Shown: piece by piece, positions 22,601-33,720 of the stretch
Position numbering within the stretch: the stretch's first letter is position 1
How the letters are laid out: every line of letters begins with the position of its first letter
Origin: Salvator merianae
Taxonomy: Eukaryota > Chordata > Lepidosauria > Squamata > Teiidae
Reading direction: 5' to 3'
DNA length: 64,000 nucleotides
Assembly (NCBI GenBank): GCA_003586115.2
Contig: QVOM02000101.1
Location: 25,152,512 to 25,216,511 of the forward strand
Notes under the pieces: generated by a model
What the model saw: the letters and a program-made list of their open reading frames with translations, nothing else
Databases searched by the model: none
Told to the model about the DNA's origin: nothing
Position numbers and translations under genes: made by a program

Positions 22601-22619
22601 AGCTATGGTTGCCTTTTTC

Positions 22620-22851
22620 CTTTTGTCTTTTAATATTTTTATTTTTATTTAAGCATAAACAAAACAAAATAGAAAAAGCAACAACAGTGAGAGAAAAAAA
22701 TGAACATTACATATAACAAGAAATACATGCATATTACCCCTACCCACCTTTCAGAATGGATTTTCCTTTCATCCATTTTTTTTTTTCTCATACAGAAGAC
22801 CACCTGTGTCTGCTCTCTCATCAGCCTGTTTCCCAATGATTGCAGATTGGA
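22620..22851 (-). mobile_element. L1 LINE 3' remnant, split by a MITE
   Basis: Minus-strand sequence reading SNLQSLGNRLMREQTQ-like words and then an A/T-rich untranslated part. It is placed with L1 because it continues the ORF2 C-terminal piece at 23158-23540 once the intervening MITE is ignored. Weak on its own. Confidence 0.45.
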
Positions 22852-23157
22852 GGCCTGTTCACACTGTACAGTCTAGAATGGTATAATAATACCATTCTAG
22901 GCTCTACAAGACCCCAGCTGCCATGGCGATCGGGGACATGGTGTGCGATTGCACAGCTGTAACCATGCTGCCTACTTGCATCATTCTCACCCAGAAGAGG
23001 TTGCAAATGCTGCTGACCAGAAGCAATGCAGCTGCTTCAATTTTGTTGTCCATAGTACCGTCTGGGAGCAGCTATAGACTGCAGCGGTAGGGCTGTGCAG
23101 ATGCACTTACCCAGTGAGCGTCTGATCACTTACAAAGGGTGAGGTGTGACCAGGCCC
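22852..23157 (+). mobile_element. MITE family A copy inside L1
   Basis: Left end GGCCTGTTCACACTG with hairpin CTAGAATGGTA..TACCATTCTAG (about 22874-22899). Right end GTGTGACCAGGCCC with a decayed hairpin GTGAGCGTCTGATCAC. At 306 bp it is shorter than other copies. It interrupts an L1 remnant and is therefore younger than that L1. Confidence 0.8.
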
Positions 23158-23540
23158 ATGAATCTATAATTTTCTTCTATATATCTTCCCAGTTAGCTTC
23201 AATCATATGCACTACACATATCAATCTTCTTTCTCGGTTATAATCAAAGAATAGAAATTCCTTCAAATAATGATATCAGTTATCAATTGTCCATATTGTT
23301 TGATCTTTCCATCCTTTAGGTATAACTATCCACACTGCTCTTATTGTTTGCTTCATCATATATCTATCTTGTTGTTCTATTTGTAAGTTGCTTATCAATT
23401 GAAATATATACATTACTTTTGACCAATTGACCTGCACTTGCAGGACTTTATTTCAGCTTCAATTAGTTTCCAATAGGTTTTCATCTTCTCACATCCCACA
23501 ATTGACATATATATGTACCTTGTCTCCCACAGATTGCCTT
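23158..23540 (-). mobile_element. L1 ORF2 C-terminal fragment
   Basis: Minus-strand reading gives EDENLLETN or KMKTYWKLIEAEIK depending on frame, then MKQTIRAVWIVIPKGWKD and DQTIWTIDN. This order of a W-C-x-K-type region followed by a basic, tryptophan-bearing segment fits the end of L1 ORF2. Stops and frameshifts are frequent. Confidence 0.6.
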
Positions 23541-24024
23541 TTTCCTTGTTTCACAAAGGGTTCATGGTCCAATCTGCACAGTGATGACAAAGTAGTCTGA
23601 AGCTACTTGTGGAATGATTCCACATATTGATTACAAACTTTGCAAAGAAACAGGATTCATCAACATCACATTGTCAGCACCGCCAGATATATCAGGAACA
23701 ATTGGCAAGAAACAAGATGGATGCTGGTGTTGTAAAATGTGCCAGTTATTGTACACAAGTATAACTAAAGCATGGGAAATGGGAAGGCTCTGTAATCATA
23801 ACGGTCTTGGGAGCTTGATCCTCAGCACTTAGTGGGGGGATGTAATATTAGAATGCAAAAGTGGGCATTGTTAGACAATATCAGATTTAATTATCACCTT
23901 TATTTGCCTTTTTGGAATAGTCCAAAATGTATACAAATCTTTTGTTAGGCCACTTCCCTTGCAACATCTGCAGGAGCAAGTCTTTGGGGATATGTTTTGG
24001 AGTATAAAGGGAGATCTGGGACCA

Positions 24025-24025
<1 letters not shown>
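23541..24025. other. No gene seen
   Basis: Unassigned; one plus-strand frame of 72 codons (23614-23832) without recognisable features. Confidence 0.3.

Positions 24026-24067
<42 letters not shown>
24026..24067. repeat. (GT)n microsatellite
   Basis: About 21 GT units. Confidence 0.97.
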
Positions 24068-24069
<2 letters not shown>

Positions 24070-25260
24070 TGATGGGGAAATCATGGAGACATACTCCACC
24101 AAGCTGAAATCACTCCACCAAAGACTGAATTGAACTCCAAAAGAGTGATCTGTGTCATCTCTTCCTCTAAGCTTCTGAGCACTACTGTTGCTAAGGTCTG
24201 GGGTGACACAACCTTGAGAGCTACCTTTGGCATTAGTACAGGTAAGGTCAGTTGGACTTAGACTTGTAAATCTGTGAATCATAACAACCAGCTTGGCAGA
24301 GACCAAGAGGACTTTTTTATTATTATTATTTTGCTGATTATCCCCCAAGTTCTCGGAACCCTTATGAAAAGTTTGCCAGCCTGCTAGAAATTTCTATAAA
24401 AAGGCAGCCAACACCCAAGGAGTATTTAGCCCAACTTGATTTTGTTGCCAACTTACATCTTTGCTTTGGCAGTATATGAGGCTTCAACCTGGAGCCCTTA
24501 CATTTTTGTGATTTGAATGAGTGAACAGAACCCAAAGGCACTCCAGCCACAGCTGAAACTCAGCTTCGGAACTTATGCACCCCAGCTTGTCAGGAGGAAG
24601 GTGTGATCAAACCCTTCACCAAGACCTTGAACCATCCAGCTAACTGAAGACATTGAAAAGTAGCATTTCTCTGCTATAAAAATGCTTCCCCACTTTCTTT
24701 TTCTTCTCTACTCTTCCATACTTATGAAATAAACTCTTTTCTTGGGGATAGAAAAGAATGGTGCCTTGGCAGGAGCCCCACTGATACATAGATAGAGGTT
24801 GAAGTAGTAGTGTGAATTGATGAGAAGAATTAGAGGGAAATTAATAGGTGGGAGGTTGTTTAGACCACTGAACCAGTGCACCTCAGCTATTATACTGACA
24901 GTTTCTCAGCCTCAAGCTGAGGTGTTTCTGATAATACCCACTGATTAGTAAATTTTTGTTTAGCTTAAATAGTGTATTTATTCTCTCATGTTTAACTTCT
25001 TCCCAGCTGTCAGAAAATCAGAATCTCTCATCATTAGTAGTCCATTCTATTGCCATCTGCTTGAGTTGCTGTTACTATTTTGACAATTCCTACCCCCAAA
25101 TTGATACTTATACTGCAAATAAAAAGTGACTGTTTGCATTTCTGTAACAATAAAAATAACCTTTAGTATAACTAACTGGCTCATTCTTCCTCATTGAGAA
25201 TTATTTAACAGTTGTGACCCTGTTAAATTAAACATTTAGTTCATAAAAAAAAATACCACT
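24068..25260. other. No gene seen; LTR-like promoter/poly(A) arrangement at about 24600-24760
   Basis: CTATAAAAATG near 24677 followed some 50 bases on by AATAAACTCTTTTCTTGG resembles the TATA and polyadenylation pair of an LTR. I cannot find TG..CA ends with a duplication, so this stays a suggestion. The rest is unassigned. Confidence 0.3.
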
Positions 25261-25989
25261 TGTAAGAACTCAAAGGTGTTGTTGCTACACTTGGCTGACA
25301 GCCGATGCAGGCAGGAAACAAGGAGAGAAGAGAAGGAGTTTCAAAAAGAGAAGCAGAAGCCTCCTGAGTAAGATCAAAGTATATTTAGCTGAAACAGAGA
25401 TAATCCGGGCTGTGCCAAAAAATCAGAGTCTATAAACGTATCAGAACTCTAGAACCAGAACAGTCCAGTAACAATTGTCAAACACAGAGCAAAGTGCAGT
25501 CAATAGGTAGCCCAGAACTCAGAGACAGAAAGTCCAGGTTAGAAAAAAATTACAGCCAGTTTGAAAAAAGTAGAAGCTTTGCTTTTGGAGTGGCAGCTGA
25601 GCATGAGTCCAAGGGCAGGAATTCAAAAGATACAAGACAATATACAGGGCAAGGCACGGTAACCAGGAATCAAAACAGAAATTCAAAAGGGCAAGCCTTC
25701 CAAATTTGTCCACTTCTAGGCAGCTTCCATGCCTAAATTTGCATTTCCCATAAATTGGAAGAATTGTTCTCAGGACAAGGGTACCCCACCCCCACCCCCC
25801 AAAATGGGGATGCATAGAGAGAAAAGCTGTGACTTGCCGTCTGCCATCTTCCCCCGGGATCACTTTGGAGGACCAAAAATTTGGCCAACTTCTAGGCATT
25901 TTTTCTGATCCACCTGAGCTGGATAAAACTGCTGCTGTAAGAAATGCTCCCTTCACCGTGATCTACGTTCTGCACTAGAATAATCAGTA
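25261..25989. other. Unclassified repeat-like sequence
   Basis: 25300-25720 has the repetitive AGGCAGGAA/CAGGAATCAAAACAG purine-rich texture often seen in long untranslated parts of retroelements. No coding motif or termini were found. Confidence 0.3.
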
Positions 25990-26104
25990 GCTGCATCCAA
26001 ACCTCACTTACTTATCCCGCTATATTTGTATATTCTGGATTATCCATGCTTTATTCTAGAATATCCAAATGTAGCAAAATAAGTAAGCAATGTCTAGATG
26101 CAGC
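25990..26104. mobile_element. Palindromic MITE, 115 bp (family C)
   Basis: The whole unit is a near-palindrome: GCTGCATCCAAACCTCACTT at the left is mirrored, with mismatches, through to GTCTAGATGCAGC at the right, with arms of about 55 bp. The ends match the TGCATCC/GGATGCA ends of the longer elements at 30.5-31.0 kb and 58.9-59.2 kb. Confidence 0.75.
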
Positions 26105-27144
26105 CACTGTTTGTACATCATGCTTATTCCCACCCAGCAATAGGTCCCACGCTTTCTGTACAAGCTTCTGGCTCTTCTGAGTGCTGTGTGGATGCAGCTA
26201 TAGCTACCTCCTATATCCAGAACAGTTTGTACTTAGCCAAGAAGTTCAAAACCACAGGCTTTCTATCTCTGACAAGCAACAGGCCACATTTGTGGCCTTC
26301 AAAGTGGAGAGCAACAAATCAGGAGTGCCTCTATAAAGCTGCCTTCAAGTGGCGTGTGAGTCAGTTGCCTACTGGTTTAGCATGCTAATAAATATGAAAT
26401 TACATATTTTTCCTCAGACAAATCGACAAGTGCACCAACATTTAAGTATTTTTGGAAATTAACACTTTTCCAAATTTTGTAACACAATTATCTGTCAAAA
26501 ATATGCTATGAGAAACCTGTATTTCAGGAACAAATAAAAATGTGTTTATGTGAAAAATGGCACTGAAGATATTACATTAAGGGAAACAGTCTGCAAAAAT
26601 GTATACATTAGGCAAAAGCAACAATGTTTTTTGTTTGTTTGTTTAAGAATCAGTCAAATATATTATGGAAATAAATTGCGAACACATGTGGAAATGGGAC
26701 AAAATCAACTTCAAAAATGATAAGTGAAGATCATGAGAAAGAACAGCAGTCAATAACTGTTATGTTCATGGGCATCGTCCACTATTTTAATTGATATGTA
26801 CATATCCTGACATACTTATATATGCAGTTTGAGATTAAGAGTCAAGTAGATCTTCTTAAGCATTCTTATCAGCAAAGAAAAATCATTTTAACCATGCTTG
26901 AAATTGAAAATATCGACATTAATTTAATTGCCATATTATATTTCTCAAATCACAGGGATGAATTTATAAAAAATTGCACAAGCATATTAAAAAAAGTTCA
27001 AAGACGTACTTCAGAGACATTTTTGCAAGCTATTGGTTTAAAATATGATTCGGCATTTATTTTGCACTCTTTACAAAGAGGAAGACAAACTGTGATTCTA
27101 AACAGTGTCCAGGGTAACTCACTCAGCAGAAGTGATGGGAACTT
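26105..27144. other. No gene seen; 130-codon frame of unknown origin at 26822-27214
   Basis: A second family C-like end, GTGTGGATGCAGCTA, lies at 26184-26200. From 26400 on the sequence is A/T-rich. The plus-strand frame 26822-27214 is open for 130 codons but its last third runs into the MITE at 27145, and I recognise no domain, so I do not call it a gene. Confidence 0.35.
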
Positions 27145-27761
27145 GGGCCTGTTCGCACTTTCTAGCGTGGAACAGACCCCATCGGGCAGACACCGTCTGC
27201 ACGATAGGGCCTGAAAACTCACCTGAGGGCTGGATAATGGTGCTTGCCAGTGCGAATGCCATTATCCATTCCTGATGCTCGCCATGGCAGCGGCCTGACA
27301 CTTTGCAGGCTGCTGCTGCGGCGACCACCCTTCGCACCCCTGATAGGGCACTGAAACGCTGGATGGGGCACAGCGCGGCCCCATCTGGAGGCCCAGGCCT
27401 GATCGCGGTGGTGTGGGCACGACTGGGGCCTCACGTGGGCCCATTTGGGCCCACGTGAAGGAGTAGGCCCCATTGCCCATCATGCATTGCGTGATCACAT
27501 GATCACGCAGGCGTAATGGGCAGGTTAATCGCCCTGAAGATGGCCGCCGCTGTGGACAGGAAGCTAGATGCGAACAAATCCTCACCTGAAGCTCACTTTG
27601 AGCTTCAGGTGAGGATTTGGACACCTTTTTACCTGTCCGGCGGTAGTAACGATCGGCAGCGGATGAGGTCCACTGCCGGTCGTTACGGCCATCTGCCTGT
27701 GCGAATGCACTTGTCTAGCAAGCATCCTTGATGCTTGCTAGTTACAAGTGCGAACAGGCCC
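27145..27761 (+). mobile_element. MITE family A, CpG-rich 617-bp copy with stacked hairpins
   Basis: Ends GGGCCTGTTCGCACTTTC and CAAGTGCGAACAGGCCC are almost perfect terminal repeats. The right subterminal hairpin is TAGCAAGCAT..ATGCTTGCTA. The interior is CpG rich and contains three exact hairpins in series: 27431-27458 (13-bp arms), 27489-27508 (9-bp arms, GCGTGATCA) and 27576-27618 (20-bp arms, 3-base loop). No transposase is encoded. Confidence 0.85.
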
Positions 27762-27816
27762 ATTGAGGAAGGATGAAGCTCCAATGGGTGTCTGCTTTAC
27801 TCTCTTCTTAACTGGG
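27762..27816. other. Short spacer between two MITEs
   Basis: Fifty-five bases separating two family A copies that face each other with the same hairpin type. Confidence 0.5.
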
Positions 27817-28140
27817 GACCTGTTTGCACTTTGTTGCTAGTGAGTGTCTAGATGCTCACTAGCAAAGTGCATCCATACTTTGCAGAGGCCCCAGCATTCA
27901 CGAGCATCTGCTGATGCTCCCGGACACTGCTATCTGTGGATAGATAAATCACTTTCCACAGCTTGACTAGGAACAGCTGGACTGCTCTGGTCAGCAGCAT
28001 TTCCACCTATTTCTGGGTGCAAATGCTGCAGGCAACAGTGTAGCTGTGGCTGTGCAGTTTCACACTGCATCCTTGGTCACCATGGTAGTGGTTGGATGTT
28101 TCTGTGCCATGGTCATGGTGGGTGGGCCACATCCATACTG
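27817..28140 (-). mobile_element. MITE family A, truncated copy
   Basis: Starts GGACCTGTTTGCACTTTG with the hairpin GCTAGTGAGTGTC..GATGCTCACTAGC, then CATCTGCTGATGCTCC, CTGTGGATAG, CCAGCATTCA-like family blocks and CACCATGGTAGTGG. The far end is lost near 28140. The same hairpin end faces that of the neighbouring copy. Confidence 0.7.
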
Positions 28141-28969
28141 TCATATCTGGATGGGTTTTGATCCTGTTTATCTGCAAGACTCTTTTACCAAACTGAAATG
28201 GTTTCTGGAATGTGGATGTTGATATTGGAGGACAGAAGGGGTCCTGTGGACTCCACGGACCAGTATGTTTGTGTATGAGACACAAAGAAGGAAAGGGGAA
28301 GTGATGCCCCTTAGCATTCCTTTAGGCAGTCAGGACACTGTGTTTGTGCTACAGCCTAAGGCTACATCACCACAATGTGGGAAAAGAGCACTTGTGCAGC
28401 AAGAACTATGGATGCCACCTCTCAGTAAGATGATGTAGCATGAACCATGTAGTCATCCACATAGTTCCCACTCTTCTAGGCCTCAGGGTCTGGGGAAAAC
28501 TTCATAGCTGCAGAACTTTTGTTCCACAGCCTCCAAAGTTTCCACCCCTCCAAAACCTATTAAGGAACCTAATATGTTGCCCATTTTCTGTGTGCCCCAT
28601 AATAGGGCTACATGGAAAGAACAAGCCACCTGTGCCATTGCTGCTTAATCACACAGCAGGAATGGGGGCAGAAGACAGTGGCAAACACTATCAGAGACAT
28701 TTTTCCCATGCTGCAGGCCCAAAGACATCACTGGTGTGCAGATGCTGCCCCCCTTGAAACTTCACCCATTCTGCCATTGGGATGTATCTTTGATAGGAAT
28801 GACATAAGAAGCATCCAGAAACTGAAATTAGGGAATGAGTAATCAGCTGTTCTACTCATTCTATTAAGTGAGTTTTCACATGAAGGTGAGAAAGCTTTTT
28901 TTTGTTTTGTTTTTGTAATTTATAAACAAAAAGTGCTTATAGAAAGGTGAAGTTTGATTCATAAACAAA
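28141..28969. other. No gene seen
   Basis: Unassigned. Some words (CTACATCACCACAATGTGGG) suggest MITE debris. The 105-codon plus-strand frame at 28440 has no recognisable features. Confidence 0.3.
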
Positions 28970-29478
28970 GGGCCTTTCTGCACTTACCTTGCCATGATCC
29001 TGATCAGTGGGTCCAGACCTAGCGATGCCCTGGATCACAGCAAAACTTGGAGTGAAACAGCTCCATCTGCACAGTAACTGTTGTTCTAGCCCAACCCCCA
29101 CACTGATCCTGAAGCTTGCATGAACTTCAGAGCTGGCCTCTAACATATCTGATGGCTGGGAATGATTGTTCCTAGCCTTAATGTCCCTGGAAGACCCATT
29201 TTGGCAGTGTGTTTTGGTGCACCACTGAAATGGATCCCTTGGTAGTCTGGAAAATGAAGATATGTCTTCTGCACACCTCCTTGATCCAAACTTACACAAG
29301 CTAGTATGCTGGTAGTCCTTGATGTCATGCTCAACTGGTGATCCAGAGCCAGATTGAGTGCAGATGAGCATACTAGCATAGGGCTGGGCCTCTTTTGTCT
29401 GCACCAGTGTGCACACAAAAGAGGCCCTTAAGAGGGCTACAAGGGACAATAATCCAGAATTAAGGTAAGTGCCCAAAG
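28970..29478. mobile_element. MITE family B, best-preserved copy
   Basis: Left end GGGCCTTTCTGCACTTACC; the right end begins GGTAAGTGC and is damaged after that. Interior words GATCCTGATCAGTGGGTCC, AACTTCAGAGCTGGCCTC and CCACTGAAATGGATCCCTTG recur in other copies. The 179-codon minus-strand frame running through it looks fortuitous: it extends into the flank and has no transposase motif. Confidence 0.75.
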
Positions 29479-30398
29479 AGAGTAAAATAAAGAGTATTTA
29501 TAGAAAGGTGAAATTTGATTACTTAGAATTCTGCAGTGAAAAATACAGCTCAAGAAAAATACACACTTTAGTGCCAAAGGAGAGGTGGCTGTCTATCCCA
29601 CTGTGTAAGAATTCATTTAACAAGCGTGATAAATTGTTGAACTTGGACTCAAGGACTGAAAATGACTCTGCAAGACAAAGTGCAAACTGTCCAACTTTAA
29701 GAATTTACAGAATTGGAAGTGGCCTTTTTCATCCATGACAGAGTTGTATTAATTTGCACTCTGCCCAACATGAAACTTAACAAGTGTGATCTCCTGTGCT
29801 GTCTGAACCTGCTGGCCTCATTATCAAAAATTTTTATTTCCCACTTTTAAATAAACCCACCAGCCTTAGAAGCAACTCCATATATCTGATGAAAGCTTAT
29901 GCCGCAAGAAAATGGTTAGCTTATAAATTGCCACAGGACTCTACAGTTCAGCGCAGAAAGATGGTGATAAAAGATAGCAAAAGCTCCAGCAGTCTATTGA
30001 ACTCCAATATGTTTTGTTCTTTATTCCTATACTGTACAGTGAAAAATAAGACATAGAGGTGGTGTTTTGTGGCTGTTTTCATGTTTTTATAGTGTTGAAA
30101 CGAGCAGTGATAAGAATGCAGAATACTAGGATAGAAAATGTGTAAGTATTTCTTCTATTTTTTTTTATAAAATTACTTCTATGGCTTTTGTGGGAAAAGA
30201 AGCTTTTGGAGGTCTAACAACAAACTGAGTAGGAGCAGTCCAGGCCTTTTAAAATGTCATTCTGATGAAGCTGAATTGCTGTTGTTTCCATCTATATCAG
30301 CGGTAATCTGACTCCAAAGTACTTTTTAAAAAATAAATAAAAAATCAATCTGTCTGTTAGTCACCTGAAAAGGTATGATATCAATATTTAAAGTAATT

Positions 30399-30399
<1 letters not shown>
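29479..30399 (+). other. No gene seen; dispersed amniote-type repeat at about 29860-29950
   Basis: CTGATGAAAGCTTATGCCGC and GCCACAGGACTCTACAG have the spelling of a widely dispersed reptile/amniote repeat I have seen but cannot classify. Two open frames of 86-89 codons nearby show no domain. Confidence 0.35.

Positions 30400-30438
<39 letters not shown>
30400..30438. repeat. (AC)n microsatellite
   Basis: About 19 AC units. Confidence 0.97.
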
Positions 30439-30488
30439 CTTACAGTGAAACCAAATTCTTACTCTTCCAAGGCTGAGGATGAGAACGA

Positions 30489-31020
30489 GGCCATGTCTCC
30501 ACTTGGATAGAGTAGCTTGGATGGAAAAAGCACTGTGAAATACAGGCACCCTCCTCTTCTCCATTCTGGAGTGAGGAGGTGTTGTGGAATGGCACCTCAT
30601 CTTTTTGAGGTGGAGAAACTGCCCAGTAAAGGAGACTCCTGTATCAGTGATTGTGACAGAAAAGGAGGCAGCACAATTGCCAGAAGGTGCCTACTGCTAC
30701 TGAAAATGGAGTTGGGACGAGCAGCAGGTGTCTTTTTGGACCTACAGAGGTGCCCCAGACATAAAGTGGAGATGTGGGCTAAGGCTGTATCTGCATACTG
30801 CAAAAAAACAAAAAAAACAAAAAAAGGGGGAGTCAAATGCAGTTTTGAAGTGGTAGCATCCTCATGCTAGTGACTTAATCCACATTGAAGGCCAGCAAAT
30901 GCACTTCCAAAGTGCATCCTCGGGCCTTTAATTTCAGTTAGAAGTGGGATAGCATCTGCATGCTATCACGTCAAAGTCACTTTTGAGCTGCTTTTTTAAA
31001 AATGTATGTGGATGCAGCCA
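30489..31020. mobile_element. MITE family C, long copy
   Basis: Left end GGCCATGTCTCCACTTGG and right end TGTGGATGCAGCCA are related to the family C ends TGGCTGCATCCACA. Interior AAGTGCATCCTCGGG and TCACTTTTGAGCTG are unassigned. No coding capacity; boundaries approximate. Confidence 0.5.
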
Positions 31021-32534
31021 AGGTTTGGATTGTCTAGAAACCATTATACTAGTGGGATTGTTCTATAGGATTGTGAAGGTAGTGGGGTGATGGGAACCAT
31101 ATTGGGCTGCTCCGGGTATGCATTTTTATGTGCATTTGGATTCTGGGGCTGTCCCTAACTCTAGGATCCCAGAAGATGAGATTGACACATGTGGTAATAC
31201 AAATCAATTGGTAAATTCCAATGGGAAATGTGTGAGGGGAGGGAGACAGTAGTGCTTTATGGCACTGTTGCCCATTTAATGTGTTTTCTTCCTCTGGTAG
31301 ACATGCCTGGGTGTCATTAAGGGTGACTAGGGGCTTGCCCATGCCCTAATCAAGTTGTTAATGGTATTTGATGAACTTTTAATAAAGCAAAACAACAATT
31401 TTGCAAGCCGGAAAATTATTCTGTTTTCTGTTACAGAGTTTCCTTTATACATGGCAAGGGTGATGTGACCTGGACAATAGAGTGACATCATTAGTGCTTA
31501 ATCCAATCAAGGTTGGGACACATTCCCAACTTAATTCCATTACTGCAGACTGGCATTCTTGATGAATATCTCCCAGATGTTTACCAAGAACTACTATTTA
31601 ACGAAGACTGATCTGGGATGCCAATAGTTCTCTAAATATTCCTTTTAGATGCTGCCCACAGTAAATACCAGCTATCACCAGGCCATTTAAATGGATTATT
31701 TCCTCCTCAGGATGGATTTCCTTCTGACTCAGCCTTGCTTATGCAGATGTCTCTGTTCCAAGTCCTTCTGCTTTAGGAAGAGAGAGAACATAGGAAGAGA
31801 CAGAACATTTTGCAATCATGTCCTTGTCCTTTTGAATCAAGGCTGACTTTTCCAACATGGATCCTGGTGAGCAAAGATAGGCTGGTACACGGATTCAGGA
31901 TCTCTGGTCTTTTCCCCCTGTACTTTCAGCCAATATGTCAATCATAATATTGCTCATAATGTTGAGTTCTCTGCTTTGGGGATGTTTGTACCTTGGCAGA
32001 CTCTTGCCTTTAGTGGCACAGCACCATAATACTTCATGTTTTGCAGGAGACGCTGTATCAAACCAGCATGTAGGAATGTGTCAAACTCCTGTAAAATGAG
32101 CACAAATTACTCAAAGAGTGTGTAAAATTGAAGGAATTCAACCCCATATCTCTGTTGCCATTAGGGAAAGGAGGGAGGGTAAGAGAAACGTGCATGTGGG
32201 AGAGTGTTAAAGGAAAAGCAACACTCACCTGCCCTCTCCATAACCTTCCCAGTGGCTGGACCCTCTGTCCCAGCTGGACTTGTTGCCATTTGCTTTACAT
32301 GCAATTTGGCCAATCACTAAAATTGTTTCTTAAAAGAAGTCTAAGCTCCATAAGAATTTCAGTAGTTCTGAAATTGAGTTCATTTTTTGTTGCTCCATCA
32401 CACATGTTTCAGTTTAGGGTTTGCTAATTTGTATAAAATCTGCTGCGTTTCTTGGAGTGAAGTATCATGTGAGTTCACAAAGGATTATAACTCTACCACT
32501 TCTAAGCGCTGGTACCACTTCCTCTGCCTTTATC
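31021..32534. other. No gene seen
   Basis: Unassigned, non-repetitive-looking sequence with no frame over 100 codons and no element ends that I recognise. Confidence 0.3.
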
Positions 32535-32588
32535 CTCAACTGATACATCAGCCTCAATTGATACATCAGCCTCAATTGATATATCAGC
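32535..32588. repeat. Minisatellite, three 18-bp units
   Basis: Three tandem units of CTCAATTGATACATCAGC with one or two differences each. Confidence 0.92.
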
Positions 32589-32839
32589 TTCCATGGATAC
32601 TAGCTACAACTGTTTGAATCAAAGGACCTAAATGAATGTTTGAGTAAACAAATGAGTCTGAACTGTCTGAAATAGATTTATTTCCTCAGGAAGTGCACTT
32701 CGAAGCCTTAAGGCAGTAACAGACAAGGTCCATCCTTGAATAACTGCTGAACCAGACGATGGCAGTAGAAACAACTCTTTATAGATTATTTCAGTAGGTA
32801 GTGGGAATCCTAGCAAAGAAAGCATTCTCTTAGAGTCTT

Positions 32840-33293
32840 TCTGCACTTGCTGTCCATGATTTGAACAAATGCGTCTGGACCAGTGAGACCCGCTAGTTCA
32901 GACCATGGCAAGATGTGGCCTGAAACGGCTTCACCTGCATGTTGGCACGGGTACAGATAGCCCCCACACTGGCCTTGAAGCCCACACGAGCTTGGGTATG
33001 GCCTCCAAGGGCTCCGAAGGGCTCCAAAGGACTAGGAATAAAACATCATAGACCCCAGGGAACTCATTTCAGTAGCGCACTTCACTTTGCCACTGAAATG
33101 GGTCCCCCAGTAGTCTGGAAAATGGAGGCATGCCGCCTGGACTCTTCCATGCTCTGGACTAGGCTGTGCTGATACACCAGTAGTCCTCAAAGTTGAGGAC
33201 TACCAGTAATAGATATCATTGCCGCTGCCCAACCCCCCCAAATCTGGATTATGCTTTGTCTTGTTTGACAGAGAATACTAGCAGTGCATAAAG
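32840..33293. mobile_element. MITE family B copy
   Basis: Left end GTCTTTCTGCACTTGC, right end GCAGTGCATAAAGGCC. Interior CCACACTGGCCTTGAAGCC and CACTGAAATGGGTCCCCC match the copy at 28970. A short hairpin TAGTCCTCAA/TTGAGGACTA with a 2-base loop lies at 33181-33202. Confidence 0.65.
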
Positions 33294-33453
33294 GCCTAAG
33301 CTATTTAAATGTTATACATAGTAATTGTCATCTGGTATTTTACTCAGAACCTTAATGGCACCCAGTGTAACCTTTTAAACACAAGCAAATATGGTCTCTT
33401 TGAGATATCCCAGAGACCAGTTAGGTGGTTTCACTAAATACTAACCGGTTCCA

Positions 33454-33720
33454 AGAGTGTTTCTGCACCTAGGCATCTGGACGACTACAGCTGCAATCTC
33501 AGCTACTGAAGGGGTTCTCAGATGGAGCAGTCCAGCTGTCCCAGAACAAGATTGTCCATATTTGGACATTCTGTTCCAGGGCATGACCTTTGCCACTCTG
33601 CCCCATTCTCAAGCTCATGTGAGCTTTGAAGCCAGCTGCAAGAGCTCCAATGAACTCCAATGAAAGTACCCGGCCTTGGAGCCAAGAGGAACCCATTGCT
33701 AATGGGTCTGTTAAATCAGA
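33454..33720. mobile_element. MITE family B-like fragment
   Basis: GTGTTTCTGCACCTAGGCAT at the left and GGAACCCATTGCTAATGGGTC at the right, with AGCTTTGAAGCCAGCTGC-type words inside. One end is degraded. Confidence 0.5.

Noticed and set aside
24600..24760. Possible second solo LTR
   Set aside because: TATA-like and AATAAA sequences are present, but there are no TG..CA ends or flanking duplication that I can defend.
26822..27214. 130-codon frame as a gene
   Set aside because: The last third is MITE sequence and there is no domain or supporting signal.
28937..29476. 179-codon minus-strand frame
   Set aside because: It runs through family B MITE sequence into unique flank and has no transposase motifs.
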